Shown one piece after another: positions 26,166 through 34,636 of a stretch of 64,000 nt of DNA (position 1 is the first letter of the stretch; the number at the start of each line of letters is the position of its first letter). Origin of the DNA: Massilia rhizosphaerae (lineage in GTDB: Bacteria > Pseudomonadota > Gammaproteobacteria > Burkholderiales > Burkholderiaceae_D); contig NZ_JADKYX010000027.1 of NCBI RefSeq assembly GCF_016093545.1, forward strand, positions 40,617 through 104,616, read 5' to 3'. A program made the position numbers and the translations under genes. The notes under the pieces were generated by a model. The model worked only from the letters and a program-made list of their open reading frames with translations. It was not told the origin of the DNA and searched no databases.

Positions 26166-27842
26166 TCACATGTTCGGGTAGTTCGGCCCGCCGCCGCCTT
26201 CCGGCGTGACCCAGACGATGTTCTGCGTCGGATCCTTGATGTCGCACGTCTTGCAGTGCACGCAGTTCTGCGCGTTGATCTGCAGGCGATCCTTCCCCTC
26301 GTCCGTCTTGACGAATTCGTACACGCCGGCCGGGCAGTAGCGCTGTTCCGGACCGGCGAATTTCGCCAGGTTCACTTCGACCGGCACGTTCGGATTCTTG
26401 AGCGTCAGGTGCACGGGCTGGTCTTCGGCGTGGTTCGTGTTCGAGATGAACACGGACGACAGGCGGTCGAACGTCAGCTTGCCGTCCGGTTTCGGATAGG
26501 CGATGGGCGCGAAGTCGGACGCCGGGCGCAGGCATTCGTGGTCGGCGTGCTTGTGGTGCAGGGTCCACGGGGCCTTGCCCTTGAACACAATCTGGTCGAT
26601 GCCGACCATGAGCGAACCCAGGTACAGGCCCTTGCTCATCCACGGCTTGAAGTTGCGCGCGATGTGCAGTTCCTCGTGCAGCCACGATTGCTCGAACGCG
26701 ACCGGATAGCTCAGCAGTTCGTCATGCTGGCGGCCCGCGCCCAGCGCGGCGAAGGCGGCGTCGGCCGCGAGCATGCCCGTCTTGATGGCGGCGTGGCTGC
26801 CCTTGATGCGGCTGGTGTTGAGGAAGCCCGCGTCGCAGCCGATCAGCGCGCCGCCCGGGAACACGGTCTTCGGCAGCGATTGCAGGCCGCCCGCGGTGAT
26901 CGCGCGCGCGCCGTACGAGATGCGCTTGCCGCCTTCGAAGAACTTGCGGATTTCCGGATGGGTTTTATAGCGCTGGAATTCCTCGTACGGCGACAGGTAG
27001 GGATTCTGGTAGGCGAGGCCGACGATGAAGCCGACGACGACCTGGTTGTTTTCCAGGTGGTACAGGAACGAGCCGCCATACGTGTCCCGGTCCAGCGGCC
27101 AGCCGGCCGTGTGGATCACGAGGCCGGGCTTGTGCTTGCTCGGGTCGACTTCCCACAATTCCTTGATGCCGATGGCGTAGGTCTGCGGATCCTTGCCTTT
27201 GGCCAGGTCGTATTTCGCGATCAATTGCTTGCCGAGATGGCCGCGCGATCCTTCGGCGAACAGCGTGTATTTCGCGTGCAGTTCCATGCCCAACTGGAAC
27301 GCATCGGTCGGCTGGCCGTGGCGGTTGACGCCCATATTGCCGGTGGCGACGCCCTTCACGGAACCGTCGTCGTTGTACAGGATTTCCGCGGCCGGGAAGC
27401 CCGGGAAGATTTCGACGCCCAGCGCCTCCGCCTGCTGGCCCAGCCAGCGTACGAGGTTGCCGAGCGAGGCGATGTAGTTGCCGTGGTTTTGCAGCGACGG
27501 CAGCATCATCATGCCCGGTGTCTGGATCGCCTTCGATTCGGTGAGGAACAGCAGGCGGTCTTCCGTGACGGCCGTATTCAGCGGTGCGCCAAGTTCCTTC
27601 CAGTTCGGGAACAGTTCGTCCAGCGCGCGCGGGTCGATGACGGCGCCCGACAGGATGTGCGCGCCCAGCTCGCCGCCTTTTTCCAGCACGCAGACCGACA
27701 CGTCCTGGCCTTTTTCCGCAGCAAGCTGCTTCAGGCGGATTGCCGCCGACAAGCCTGCGGGACCGCCGCCGACGATGACGACGTCGTATTCCATGGCTTC
27801 GCGGGGACCGTATTCTTCGAGGAGGGTGTTGGGCTGGGTCAT
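26166..27842 (-). CDS. Electron transfer flavoprotein-ubiquinone oxidoreductase
   Basis: A 558-residue ETF-QO (ETFDH homologue). The FAD-binding VVIVGGGPAGLSAAIRL lies near residues 20-35, with KGGELGAHILSGAVIDPRAL and the quinone-binding region further on. The C-terminal 4Fe-4S cluster ligands are seen in RYCPAGVYEF and NAQNCVHCKTCDIKDP. It passes electrons from reduced ETF (fatty-acid and amino-acid oxidation) to ubiquinone at the inner membrane. The length matches the family. It is transcribed alone, divergent from the short-chain dehydrogenase. Confidence 0.96.
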   Translation of the reverse strand: MTQPNTLLEEYGPREAMEYDVVIVGGGPAGLSAAIRLKQLAAEKGQDVSVCVLEKGGELGAHILSGAVIDPRALDELFPNWKELGAPLNTAVTEDRLLFLTESKAIQTPGMMMLPSLQNHGNYIASLGNLVRWLGQQAEALGVEIFPGFPAAEILYNDDGSVKGVATGNMGVNRHGQPTDAFQLGMELHAKYTLFAEGSRGHLGKQLIAKYDLAKGKDPQTYAIGIKELWEVDPSKHKPGLVIHTAGWPLDRDTYGGSFLYHLENNQVVVGFIVGLAYQNPYLSPYEEFQRYKTHPEIRKFFEGGKRISYGARAITAGGLQSLPKTVFPGGALIGCDAGFLNTSRIKGSHAAIKTGMLAADAAFAALGAGRQHDELLSYPVAFEQSWLHEELHIARNFKPWMSKGLYLGSLMVGIDQIVFKGKAPWTLHHKHADHECLRPASDFAPIAYPKPDGKLTFDRLSSVFISNTNHAEDQPVHLTLKNPNVPVEVNLAKFAGPEQRYCPAGVYEFVKTDEGKDRLQINAQNCVHCKTCDIKDPTQNIVWVTPEGGGGPNYPNM

Positions 27843-28021
27843 GTCTTATAGTGGTTAAAAAAATTTAAGCACGAGTGTGCACTTTTTTGCGCTCGTTGGC
27901 AACGTCGGGTGCCATTGTAGGGCAACTATTAGACGCGGCAATCTAATCGGCGTGAAATAGGTGAAGTGTGTAATCATTATGACTTCGCAACAGAATTTAG
28001 TTCGGGGACAGGGGGCGTAAC

Positions 28022-28798
28022 GTGGGGATTGAAGTCAATTTCGAAGGAAAGATCGCGATGGTCACGGGCGCGTCCAGCGGGCTGGGCGCGCGCTTTGCCA
28101 AGGCCCTGGCCGGCGCCGGTGCCCAGGTCGTGCTCGCGTCGCGCCGCATCGACCGCCTGAAGGAATTGCGCGCCGAGATCGAGGCGGACGGCGGCGCCGC
28201 GCATGTCGTCGCGCTCGACGTGACGGACCTCGCGAGCATCAAGTCCGCGATCGCCCATGCCGAGACGGAAGCGGGGCCGATCGACATCCTCGTCAACAAC
28301 TCGGGCGTCTCGACGACGCAGCGCCTGCTCGACGTGAGCGAGGAAGACTACGCCTACGTGATGGACACGAACCTGCGCGGCGCCTTCTTCATGGCCCAGC
28401 AGACCGCGAAACGCATGATCCAGCGCGCCAAGGGCGACCCGAAGAAGCAGCACCGCATCGTGAACATCGCGTCGGTGGCGGGCCTGCGCGTGCTGCCGCA
28501 GATCGGCGTGTACTGCATGAGCAAGGCCGGCGTCGTGCAGATGACGAAGGCGATGGCCGTCGAGTGGGGCCGCTACGGCATCAACGTCAACGCCATTTGC
28601 CCGGGCTATATCGCCACCGAAATGAACGAGGATTATTTCGAGACGGAGCAGGGCAAGAAACTGATCGAGATGCTGCCGCGCCGCCGCACGGGCAAGCCGG
28701 AAGACCTGGACGGCCTGCTGCTGCTGCTCGCCGCCGAGGAAGCCCATTTCATCAACGGCGCCATCATCACTGCCGACGATGGCATGACGGCGCAATGA
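28022..28798 (+). CDS. SDR family NAD(P)-dependent oxidoreductase
   Basis: A 258-residue classical short-chain dehydrogenase: TGASSGLGARFA cofactor loop, NNSG, catalytic Ser151 in NIASVAG, Tyr164 and Lys168 in YCMSKAG, and CPGYIATEM. The substrate is unknown; SDRs next to hydrolases and thioesterases often act on 3-hydroxyacyl chains. The start is a GTG at 28022 with AGGGGGCG upstream, since no ATG lies close by in frame. Its stop overlaps the hydrolase start in an ATGA, so the two are translationally coupled. Confidence 0.9.
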   Translation: MGIEVNFEGKIAMVTGASSGLGARFAKALAGAGAQVVLASRRIDRLKELRAEIEADGGAAHVVALDVTDLASIKSAIAHAETEAGPIDILVNNSGVSTTQRLLDVSEEDYAYVMDTNLRGAFFMAQQTAKRMIQRAKGDPKKQHRIVNIASVAGLRVLPQIGVYCMSKAGVVQMTKAMAVEWGRYGINVNAICPGYIATEMNEDYFETEQGKKLIEMLPRRRTGKPEDLDGLLLLLAAEEAHFINGAIITADDGMTAQ

Positions 28799-29577
28799 CG
28801 GGCCCGGCGACGGCGCATGCGCGGCCGCGGCTGTTGCTGATCCACGGCCTGCTGGGTTCGCTGACGTATTTCGAGCCGCGGCGCTACCTGCCCGGCGTCG
28901 ACATCTTTGCGCCGGACCTGGTCGGCTACGGCCGGCGCCGCAGCGAGGACACGGGCATCACGCTGCCGGACCAGGCCGCCGCACTGGCCCGCTTCCTGCA
29001 GGACGAGGCCGGCGGGCCCGCCTGGGTGCTGGGCCACAGCGTGGGCGGCGCCGTCGCGATGCTGCTGGCGGACCTGGTGCCCGACCTCGTGCACGGGTTG
29101 ATCAGCGTGGAGGGCAACTTCACGTTGAAGGACGCGTTCTGGACGGGGCGCGTGGCCGCGCTGCCTGACGCCGACTGGGCCGCGGAGTACGGCGCGATGG
29201 AGGCGGCGCCGGCCGCCTGGCTGGAACAGAGCGGCATCGAGGCGAGCGACGAGCGCATCGGATGGGCGCGCGACATCCTCGCCAACCAACCGTACACGAC
29301 CGTGCAAAAGATGGCGCATTCCGTGCTCGACACGACGGGCGCGCCGGACTTCCTGGGCTGCGTCGGCCGCGTGCTGGCGCGCGCGACGCCGCTGTACCTG
29401 ATCGGCGGCGAGCAGTCGGTCGCGGGCTGGGACGTGCCCGACTGGGTGCTGGCCCAGGCCCGCCGCGTGCACATCCAGCCGAAGACGGGGCACATGATGA
29501 TGCTGGAAGATCCGGCGAACTTCTGCCGGATCGTCGAGTCCATCCTCTACGACGGGGACTGCCGTTCGGGCGCCTGA
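28795..29577 (+). CDS. Alpha/beta hydrolase
   Basis: A 260-residue hydrolase. LLLIHGLLGS gives the oxyanion region, and GHSVGGAVAML carries the nucleophile Ser near residue 83. PLYLIGGEQS is the acid strand, and PKTGHMMMLEDP carries the catalytic His. The substrate cannot be assigned; esterase or lactonase activity is possible. The start overlaps the SDR stop by four bases. Confidence 0.88.
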   Translation: MTGPATAHARPRLLLIHGLLGSLTYFEPRRYLPGVDIFAPDLVGYGRRRSEDTGITLPDQAAALARFLQDEAGGPAWVLGHSVGGAVAMLLADLVPDLVHGLISVEGNFTLKDAFWTGRVAALPDADWAAEYGAMEAAPAAWLEQSGIEASDERIGWARDILANQPYTTVQKMAHSVLDTTGAPDFLGCVGRVLARATPLYLIGGEQSVAGWDVPDWVLAQARRVHIQPKTGHMMMLEDPANFCRIVESILYDGDCRSGA

Positions 29578-29619
29578 GCCCGTATCATTGGGGCTTTTGG
29601 CAACGACGTAGACGCAATA

Positions 29620-30039
29620 ATGACTGAAAAGAAGCAGGTTCATGCCATGCGCCAGGCGATCCGCTGGGGCGACATGGATGCATTCGGGCACGTGAACAAC
29701 ACGGTGTATTTCCGGTACATGGAGAGCGGGCGCATCGCCTTCCTCGAACAGGCGGCGGGCGACCTCGACATCCAGGGCCAGGGCCCGGTGATCGTCACCG
29801 CCTACTGCAGCTTCATCAAGCAGCTGAAGTATCCGGGCGAGATCGAGATCCGCACGTTCGCCGGCCCGGCGGGACGGTCCAGCTTCGAAGTGACGCACGA
29901 GATCCGCATGGTCAACGAGCGCGGCAATGCCGACGTGGTGGCCGCGGAGGGCGGCGGCAAGGTCGTGTGGATCGATTTCGCGGCCGAGAAATCGGTGCCG
30001 CTGCCGGCACGGTTGCGGGAGCTGTTGCCGGCAGGATGA
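29620..30039 (+). CDS. YbgC-like hotdog acyl-CoA thioesterase
   Basis: A 139-residue single-hotdog protein of the 4-hydroxybenzoyl-CoA thioesterase type. The active-site segment IRWGDMDAFGHVNNTVYFRYMESGR carries the conserved Asp and the HxN(N) pair. The family cleaves short acyl-CoA or acyl-ACP thioesters. It lies 42 bp after the hydrolase on the same strand and closes this small group before a 258-bp gap. It is distinct from the thioesterase inside the pigment cluster at 38934. Confidence 0.9.
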   Translation: MTEKKQVHAMRQAIRWGDMDAFGHVNNTVYFRYMESGRIAFLEQAAGDLDIQGQGPVIVTAYCSFIKQLKYPGEIEIRTFAGPAGRSSFEVTHEIRMVNERGNADVVAAEGGGKVVWIDFAAEKSVPLPARLRELLPAG

Positions 30040-30228
30040 GCCGGTACGGTTGTGACATTGTGTGAGTCTTTTGCCCGTGTTTACGTGGCAATATCACCGC
30101 TTCGCCCGCGACAGTGGGCGTTGCCCCCCTCGAATTCATCCCATCCAGGCCGGTTCGGACGATGCCCCGCATGTTGCGGAACAGTGCAATCGCGGCATTA
30201 AATCGTTCCACGGGGCAAATCGTCGGAT

Positions 30229-30234
30229 TATAAT
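30229..30234 (+). promoter_or_regulatory. Candidate -10 box for the aryl polyene operon
   Basis: A perfect TATAAT occurs 63 bp upstream of the first cluster gene, inside an AT-rich patch in the 258-bp gap 30040-30297. The -35 position 17 bp upstream reads TTCCAC, a poor match to TTGACA, so an activator may be needed. The rest of the gap shows no ORF or hairpin that I can support. Confidence 0.45.
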
Positions 30235-30297
30235 TATTACCGTTTGTCCATGTTGTACGATTACGGCGCGGTAGCGCTATCCCCTGGCTTGTGATTT

Positions 30298-31032
30298 ATG
30301 TCTGAGAACGAGGTCGTCTTTTCCATCGCCCGCCATGCGGCATGGGCGCCCGGTGTCGCCTCGCCCGAGCGGTGGGACGCCTGGGCGCGCGAGCCGTGGT
30401 CGTTCGACGGCGCGGACGAGCCCAGGGTGGCCGCGATGCCGGCCATGCTGCGCCGGCGCGCCGGGTTGTTGGGGCGCATGGCGCTCGAAGTCGCCTACGA
30501 ATGCCTGGGGCAGCGTACCGATGTGCCGACCGTATTCTGTTCGCGCCATGGCGAAGTGGGGCGCGCGGTCGGCCTGCTGGACGATCTGGCGCGCGGCGAG
30601 CCGCTGTCGCCGACGGCGTTCGGCCTGGCCGTCCACAATGCGAGCGCCGGCCTGTTTTCGATCGCGCGCGCGGACCGCGCCAACCACGTCGCGCTCGCGG
30701 CCGGCGCGGCCACGCTCGAACATGCCGTGATCGAAGCCTGCGGCCTGCTTGCCGACGGCGCCGACATGGTCCTGCTGGTTGCCTGCGACGCGCCGCTGCC
30801 CGACGTGTTGAAGGAATTCGAGGATTGCGACGAGCAGCCGTTCGCCTTTGCCTGGGCGATGGTCCCGGCCGGCGCGCAGCCGGTGCGCTTGTCGTGGCGT
30901 ACCGAACCGGCGCCCGCCGCGCCGCCGCGCCGGCCCGGCGCGCTGGACGTGTTGCGCTTCCATCTCGCGAGGGCCCCGTCGCTCGTGCGGCATGCCGCCG
31001 ATCGCCGCTGGACCTGGTGCCGCGATGCTTGA
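30298..31032 (+). CDS. apeC: Aryl polyene ketosynthase-like chain-length factor
   Basis: A 244-residue truncated ketosynthase-like protein. MPAMLRRRAGLLGRMALEVA, VFCSRHGEVGRAVGLLDDLA and AVHNASAGLFSIAR match the beta-ketoacyl-synthase-like first gene of aryl polyene clusters. A His takes the position of the usual active-site Cys region and the C-terminal half of a ketosynthase is missing, so it cannot condense alone. In studied systems this protein (ApeC) pairs with the ketosynthase ApeO as its chain-length factor. It opens the operon and overlaps the acyltransferase gene by 8 bp. Confidence 0.84.
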   Translation: MSENEVVFSIARHAAWAPGVASPERWDAWAREPWSFDGADEPRVAAMPAMLRRRAGLLGRMALEVAYECLGQRTDVPTVFCSRHGEVGRAVGLLDDLARGEPLSPTAFGLAVHNASAGLFSIARADRANHVALAAGAATLEHAVIEACGLLADGADMVLLVACDAPLPDVLKEFEDCDEQPFAFAWAMVPAGAQPVRLSWRTEPAPAAPPRRPGALDVLRFHLARAPSLVRHAADRRWTWCRDA

Positions 31033-31798
31033 CAGGATCGGCCTCGGTTGGCGCGTGTTCGCGACCGGCTTGAGTTTTTCCCTGTTCGGGCTGGGCGGGC
31101 TGTTGCTGCGCGTGTTCGTCTTTCCGCTGCTGGCGTTGTGCGTGCGGGACGGCGCGGTGCGGGTGCGCGCGGCGCGCGCCACGGTGCGCCTGAGCTTTCG
31201 TGCATTCGTCGGCATCATGCGCGGGCTCGGGGTGCTGCGCTACGAGGTGCGCGGGCTCGATAAACTGGACCGCGAAGGCCAGCTGATTCTCGCCAACCAC
31301 CCCACGCTGATCGACACCGTCTTCCTGATGGCCTTCGTGCGCAACGCCGACTGCATCGTGAAGGGCGGCTTGTGGAGCAACCCGTTCACGCGGGGCCCCG
31401 TGCGCGCGGCCGGCTACATCTGCAACGACCGCGGCCCGGAACTGATCGAGGATTGCATCGCCTCGCTGCGCGCGGGCGGCAACCTGATCATCTTCCCCGA
31501 GGGGACGCGCACGCCGCGCGGCGGCGCGCCGGAACTCAAGCGCGGCGCCGCCAACATCGCCGTGCGCGGTGCGCGGCCGGTGACGCCGGTGCGCATCACG
31601 TGCGAACCGCCCACGTTGGGCAAGGGCGACAAGTGGTGGCACGTGCCGCCGCGCCGGGCCAGCTTTCGCATCGACGTGATGGACGACATCGGCACCGAGC
31701 GCTTCCTCGCGCCCGCCGTGCCGGACGTCGTTGCCGCGCGCCGGCTGACGGAATACCTGCAACGCTATTTTACGGAAAAAGGGCAGCAACATGCTTGA
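31025..31798 (+). CDS. PlsC-type 1-acyl-glycerophosphate acyltransferase
   Basis: A 257-residue membrane-associated acyltransferase with a hydrophobic N-terminus (GLSFSLFGLGGLLLRVFVF). The motif NHPTLID (HX4D) and the downstream FPEGTRTPRGG are the two acyltransferase signatures. In aryl polyene clusters this position (ApeD in the E. coli/Xenorhabdus order as I recall it) probably attaches acyl chains while the lipid-linked pigment is made. The start at 31025 lies within the end of the first gene, and its own end overlaps the first ACP by 8 bp. Confidence 0.88.
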   Translation: MLDRIGLGWRVFATGLSFSLFGLGGLLLRVFVFPLLALCVRDGAVRVRAARATVRLSFRAFVGIMRGLGVLRYEVRGLDKLDREGQLILANHPTLIDTVFLMAFVRNADCIVKGGLWSNPFTRGPVRAAGYICNDRGPELIEDCIASLRAGGNLIIFPEGTRTPRGGAPELKRGAANIAVRGARPVTPVRITCEPPTLGKGDKWWHVPPRRASFRIDVMDDIGTERFLAPAVPDVVAARRLTEYLQRYFTEKGQQHA

Positions 31799-32045
31799 AC
31801 AGGAAGTGAAGGAATTGATCGTCGACGTCCTCCAGCTCGAGGACGTCGAACCCGCCGACATCGACAGCGACGCGCCGCTGTTCGTGGAAGGACTGGGACT
31901 GGATTCGATCGATGCCCTGGAAATCGGCGTGGCGCTGCAGAAGCGCTACGGCATCACGCTGCCGCCCGAAGCGCAGGAAACGCGGCGGCATTTTGCATCG
32001 GTGCGCGCGCTCGCATCGATGATCGAAACCCACCGCAAGAAGTAG
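31791..32045 (+). CDS. apeE: Acyl carrier protein, first of two
   Basis: An 84-residue ACP: LFVEGLGLDSIDALEIGVAL carries the phosphopantetheine-attachment Ser39 in the DSID context. Helices flank it as in type II carriers. It carries either the growing polyene or its starter. The gene overlaps the acyltransferase by 8 bp and precedes the second ACP by 9 bp. Which of the two carriers corresponds to ApeE is taken from gene order only. Confidence 0.88.
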   Translation: MLEQEVKELIVDVLQLEDVEPADIDSDAPLFVEGLGLDSIDALEIGVALQKRYGITLPPEAQETRRHFASVRALASMIETHRKK

Positions 32046-32054
32046 GAGAAGGCC

Positions 32055-32351
32055 ATGGTAGCCCTGAACGAGATGAATCGCGATGAATTGTTTACGTGGG
32101 TCGCGGACCTGTTGGCCGAGATGTTCGAACTCGATCGCGCGGCGCTGACGCCGGCGACGAACCTGTACGCCGACCTCGACATCGACAGCATCGACGCCGT
32201 CGACCTGGCCGTGAAACTCAAGCAGATGACGGGCAAGCGCCTGCAGCCGGAAGTCTTCAAGACCATCCGCACGATCGACGACGTCGTCGACGCCCTCGTC
32301 GGCCTGGGACAGGCGGAGCCGGAAGCCCGGACGGAAGTGCAGGCGGCCTGA
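32055..32351 (+). CDS. apeF: Acyl carrier protein, second of two
   Basis: A 98-residue ACP: NLYADLDIDSIDAVDLAVKL with phosphopantetheine Ser45. It differs clearly from the first carrier and has a C-terminal extension (AEPEARTEVQAA). Paired, non-interchangeable ACPs are a hallmark of aryl polyene synthases. An AGGAGAAGGCC ribosome site precedes the ATG. Confidence 0.88.
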   Translation: MVALNEMNRDELFTWVADLLAEMFELDRAALTPATNLYADLDIDSIDAVDLAVKLKQMTGKRLQPEVFKTIRTIDDVVDALVGLGQAEPEARTEVQAA

Positions 32352-32355
32352 CCCG

Positions 32356-32901
32356 ATGGCGTGGAACGTCCTGGCGGGTGCGCTGACGCTCGTCTATCCG
32401 CTGGCGATCTGGTTCGGCCACGGCACGATCGCGCCGCGCTGGCTCGCGGGCCTGTTGCTGCTGGCGGTGGCCACCCGATTGCCGGCGCTCAGGTTGAGCG
32501 CCACGGCGCGCTGGTCGGCGGGCGCCGCGCTGGTACTGGCCGCGTTTGCGATCGGCGCCAACGCCGTGCTGCCCCTCAAGCTGTATCCGGTGCTCGTCAA
32601 CGGCGCGTTCCTGGCCGCCTTCGGCTGGAGCCTCGCGCACGGTCCGTCGATGGTCGAACGCTTCGCGCGGCTGCGCGAGCCGGACCTGCCGCCGGCCGCG
32701 GTGGGTTATACGCGGCGCGTCACGCAGGCCTGGTGCGTGTTCTTCGCCGCGAACGGCGCCGTCGCGCTGCTCACCGCGCTGTACGCGCCGGAAGCCGTGT
32801 GGTCGCTGTACACCGGCGTCGTTTCCTATGTGCTGATGGGCGCCATGTTCGGCGGCGAATACCTGGTGCGCATGCGTTTCCGGCGGCTGCACCATGCCTG
32901 A
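32356..32901 (+). CDS. Aryl polyene cluster membrane protein (COG4648-like)
   Basis: A 181-residue inner-membrane protein with about five hydrophobic segments (NVLAGALTLVYPLAIWFG, WSAGAALVLAAFAIGA, VLVNGAFLAAFGWSL, AWCVFFAANGAVALLTALY, YVLMGAMFGGEYLV). Proteins of this type (ApeG position) recur in aryl polyene clusters between the carriers and the AMP ligase; the role is not known to me. It begins four bases after the second ACP and overlaps the ligase by 8 bp. Confidence 0.8.
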   Translation: MAWNVLAGALTLVYPLAIWFGHGTIAPRWLAGLLLLAVATRLPALRLSATARWSAGAALVLAAFAIGANAVLPLKLYPVLVNGAFLAAFGWSLAHGPSMVERFARLREPDLPPAAVGYTRRVTQAWCVFFAANGAVALLTALYAPEAVWSLYTGVVSYVLMGAMFGGEYLVRMRFRRLHHA

Positions 32902-34636
32902 CCTGTTCTCCCGTCTCGCCGCGCGTGCACCGGACGCGCTGGCCGGCTGGCGCGCCGGCGCACCCGTGCGCCATGGCGCGCTGCTGGGTCGCATCCACGC
33001 GTGGGCCGCGCTCGGGCGCCGCGGCGGCCCCGGGCCGGTCGCGCTGCACCACGAGGACAGCCTCGAGTTCGCGGCCGCCCTCGTCGGGGCGTGGCTCGCG
33101 GCGAAGACGGTGTGGCTCGCCGCCGACGTGCTGCCCGCCACCTGTGCCGCGCTGGCCGGCCGCGTCGACGCGTTCTGGGGCGACTTCCCCGCGGCCTGCG
33201 TGCCGCAGGCGCCGGCGGACGCGGATGGCGTCGACGCCGCCGATGCGGTCGCTGCCTGGCACGCGCCGGCGCCGGACTTTCCCGCGCTCGTCGTGTTCAC
33301 GTCCGGGACTACCGGCACGCCGGTGCCGATTCCCAAGCGTCTCGTCCAGCTGACGAGCGAGCTGGCAGCGCTGGAAGCGCAGTTCGGCGCGGCGCTGGGC
33401 GACGCCGACGTCGTCGCCACCGTGTCGCACCAGCACATCTACGGCCTGCTGTTCCGCATCCTGTGGCCGCTCGCGGCCGGCCGTCCGCTGCACGCGGCGC
33501 GCCACGAATTTCCCGAAACGCTGGCGCCGGCGCTGGCCGCGCGGCCCGCAGTCCTGCTGGCCAGCCCGGCCCACCTGAAGCGGCTGCCCGGCCACCTCGA
33601 CTGGCACGGCGCGGCCGCGAACCTGCGCGCCGTGTTCTCGTCCGGCGGCATGCTGGAGCCGGCGGCCGCGCACCACGCCGCCGCGTTGCTCGGGACGGTC
33701 CCGATCGAAGTCTACGGCAGCTCCGAGACCGGCGGCATCGCCTGGCGCCGGCGTGCCGGCGACGCCGACGACGGCTGGACGCCGCTGCCGGGCGTGGCCT
33801 GGCAGGCTGGCGACGACGGCCTGCTCGCCGTGCGCTCGCCGCATACCGGCACCGACGCCTGGCAAACCCTCGCCGACCGCGTCGAGGCGGCCGGCGGCGG
33901 CCGCTTCCTGCTGCGCGGGCGGGCCGACCGGATCGTCAAGATCGAGGAAAAACGGATTTCGCTCGACGCCATCGAATCCGCCCTGGTGGCCGGCGGCCTG
34001 GCGCGCGAGGCGCGCGTGCTCGCCGCGCCGGACGCCGGCCAGGGCCGCCAGGTGCTGGCCGCCTTCGTCGTGCCGTCGGACGCCGGCCGCGCCGTGCTGG
34101 CGGAGGACGGCAAGAGGGCGCTCAATGCCCGCCTGCGCGCGCAGCTGGCGTCCGGGCTGGAGGCCGTGGCGCTGCCGCGCCGCTGGCGCTATCTGGACGC
34201 GCTGCCGGTCGATGCGCGCGGCAAGACGACGGCGGCGCAGCTGCTCGCGCTGCTCGATCCGGCACCCGAGGCGCCAGCGCGGCCGCGCCATCCGGCCGTG
34301 CGCGTGCTGGAGCGCGACGATGCCCGCGTGCTGCTGGAGCTGACGGTGCCGGCCGACCTGCTGTACTTCGACGGTCATTTCGCCGTGGCGCCCGTCCTGC
34401 CGGGCGTCGTGCAGGTCGACTGGGCGATCCGCTATGGCCGGCAGCACTTCGGCCGCGCCGGCAGCTTCGCCGGCATCCAGGCCCTGAAATTCCAGCAGAT
34501 GATCCGCCCGGAACAGCCGGTGCGGCTCGAACTGTCGCGCGACGCCGCCAAAGGCAGCCTCGCATTCCGTTATTTTTCCGAGGCCGGCGCCCACGCCAGC
34601 GGACGTATCCTGTTCGGGCCCGACCAACCATGCTGA
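32894..34636 (+). CDS. apeH: Fused acyl-AMP ligase and hotdog dehydratase (ApeH-ApeI type)
   Basis: A 580-residue two-domain protein. Residues 1-460 form an adenylating ligase: VVFTSGTTGTPVPIPK (P-loop), VYGSSETGGIAWRR, LRGRADRIVKIEEKRIS and ALPVDARGKTTAAQLL with the catalytic Lys. It should activate the aromatic starter acid and load a carrier. Residues 470-580 form a FabZ/FabA-like hotdog: YFDGHFAVAPVLPGVVQVDW. Studied clusters have separate ligase (ApeH) and dehydratase (ApeI) proteins, with ApeI pairing with ApeP. Fusion here would tie starter loading to the dehydratase. Overlaps both neighbours. Confidence 0.87.
   Translation: MPDLFSRLAARAPDALAGWRAGAPVRHGALLGRIHAWAALGRRGGPGPVALHHEDSLEFAAALVGAWLAAKTVWLAADVLPATCAALAGRVDAFWGDFPAACVPQAPADADGVDAADAVAAWHAPAPDFPALVVFTSGTTGTPVPIPKRLVQLTSELAALEAQFGAALGDADVVATVSHQHIYGLLFRILWPLAAGRPLHAARHEFPETLAPALAARPAVLLASPAHLKRLPGHLDWHGAAANLRAVFSSGGMLEPAAAHHAAALLGTVPIEVYGSSETGGIAWRRRAGDADDGWTPLPGVAWQAGDDGLLAVRSPHTGTDAWQTLADRVEAAGGGRFLLRGRADRIVKIEEKRISLDAIESALVAGGLAREARVLAAPDAGQGRQVLAAFVVPSDAGRAVLAEDGKRALNARLRAQLASGLEAVALPRRWRYLDALPVDARGKTTAAQLLALLDPAPEAPARPRHPAVRVLERDDARVLLELTVPADLLYFDGHFAVAPVLPGVVQVDWAIRYGRQHFGRAGSFAGIQALKFQQMIRPEQPVRLELSRDAAKGSLAFRYFSEAGAHASGRILFGPDQPC

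Noticed and set aside
27979..28020. Small ATG frame of 13 codons just before the SDR gene
   Set aside because: It has no good ribosome site and no similarity that I can recognise; the leader-peptide idea has no support beyond position.
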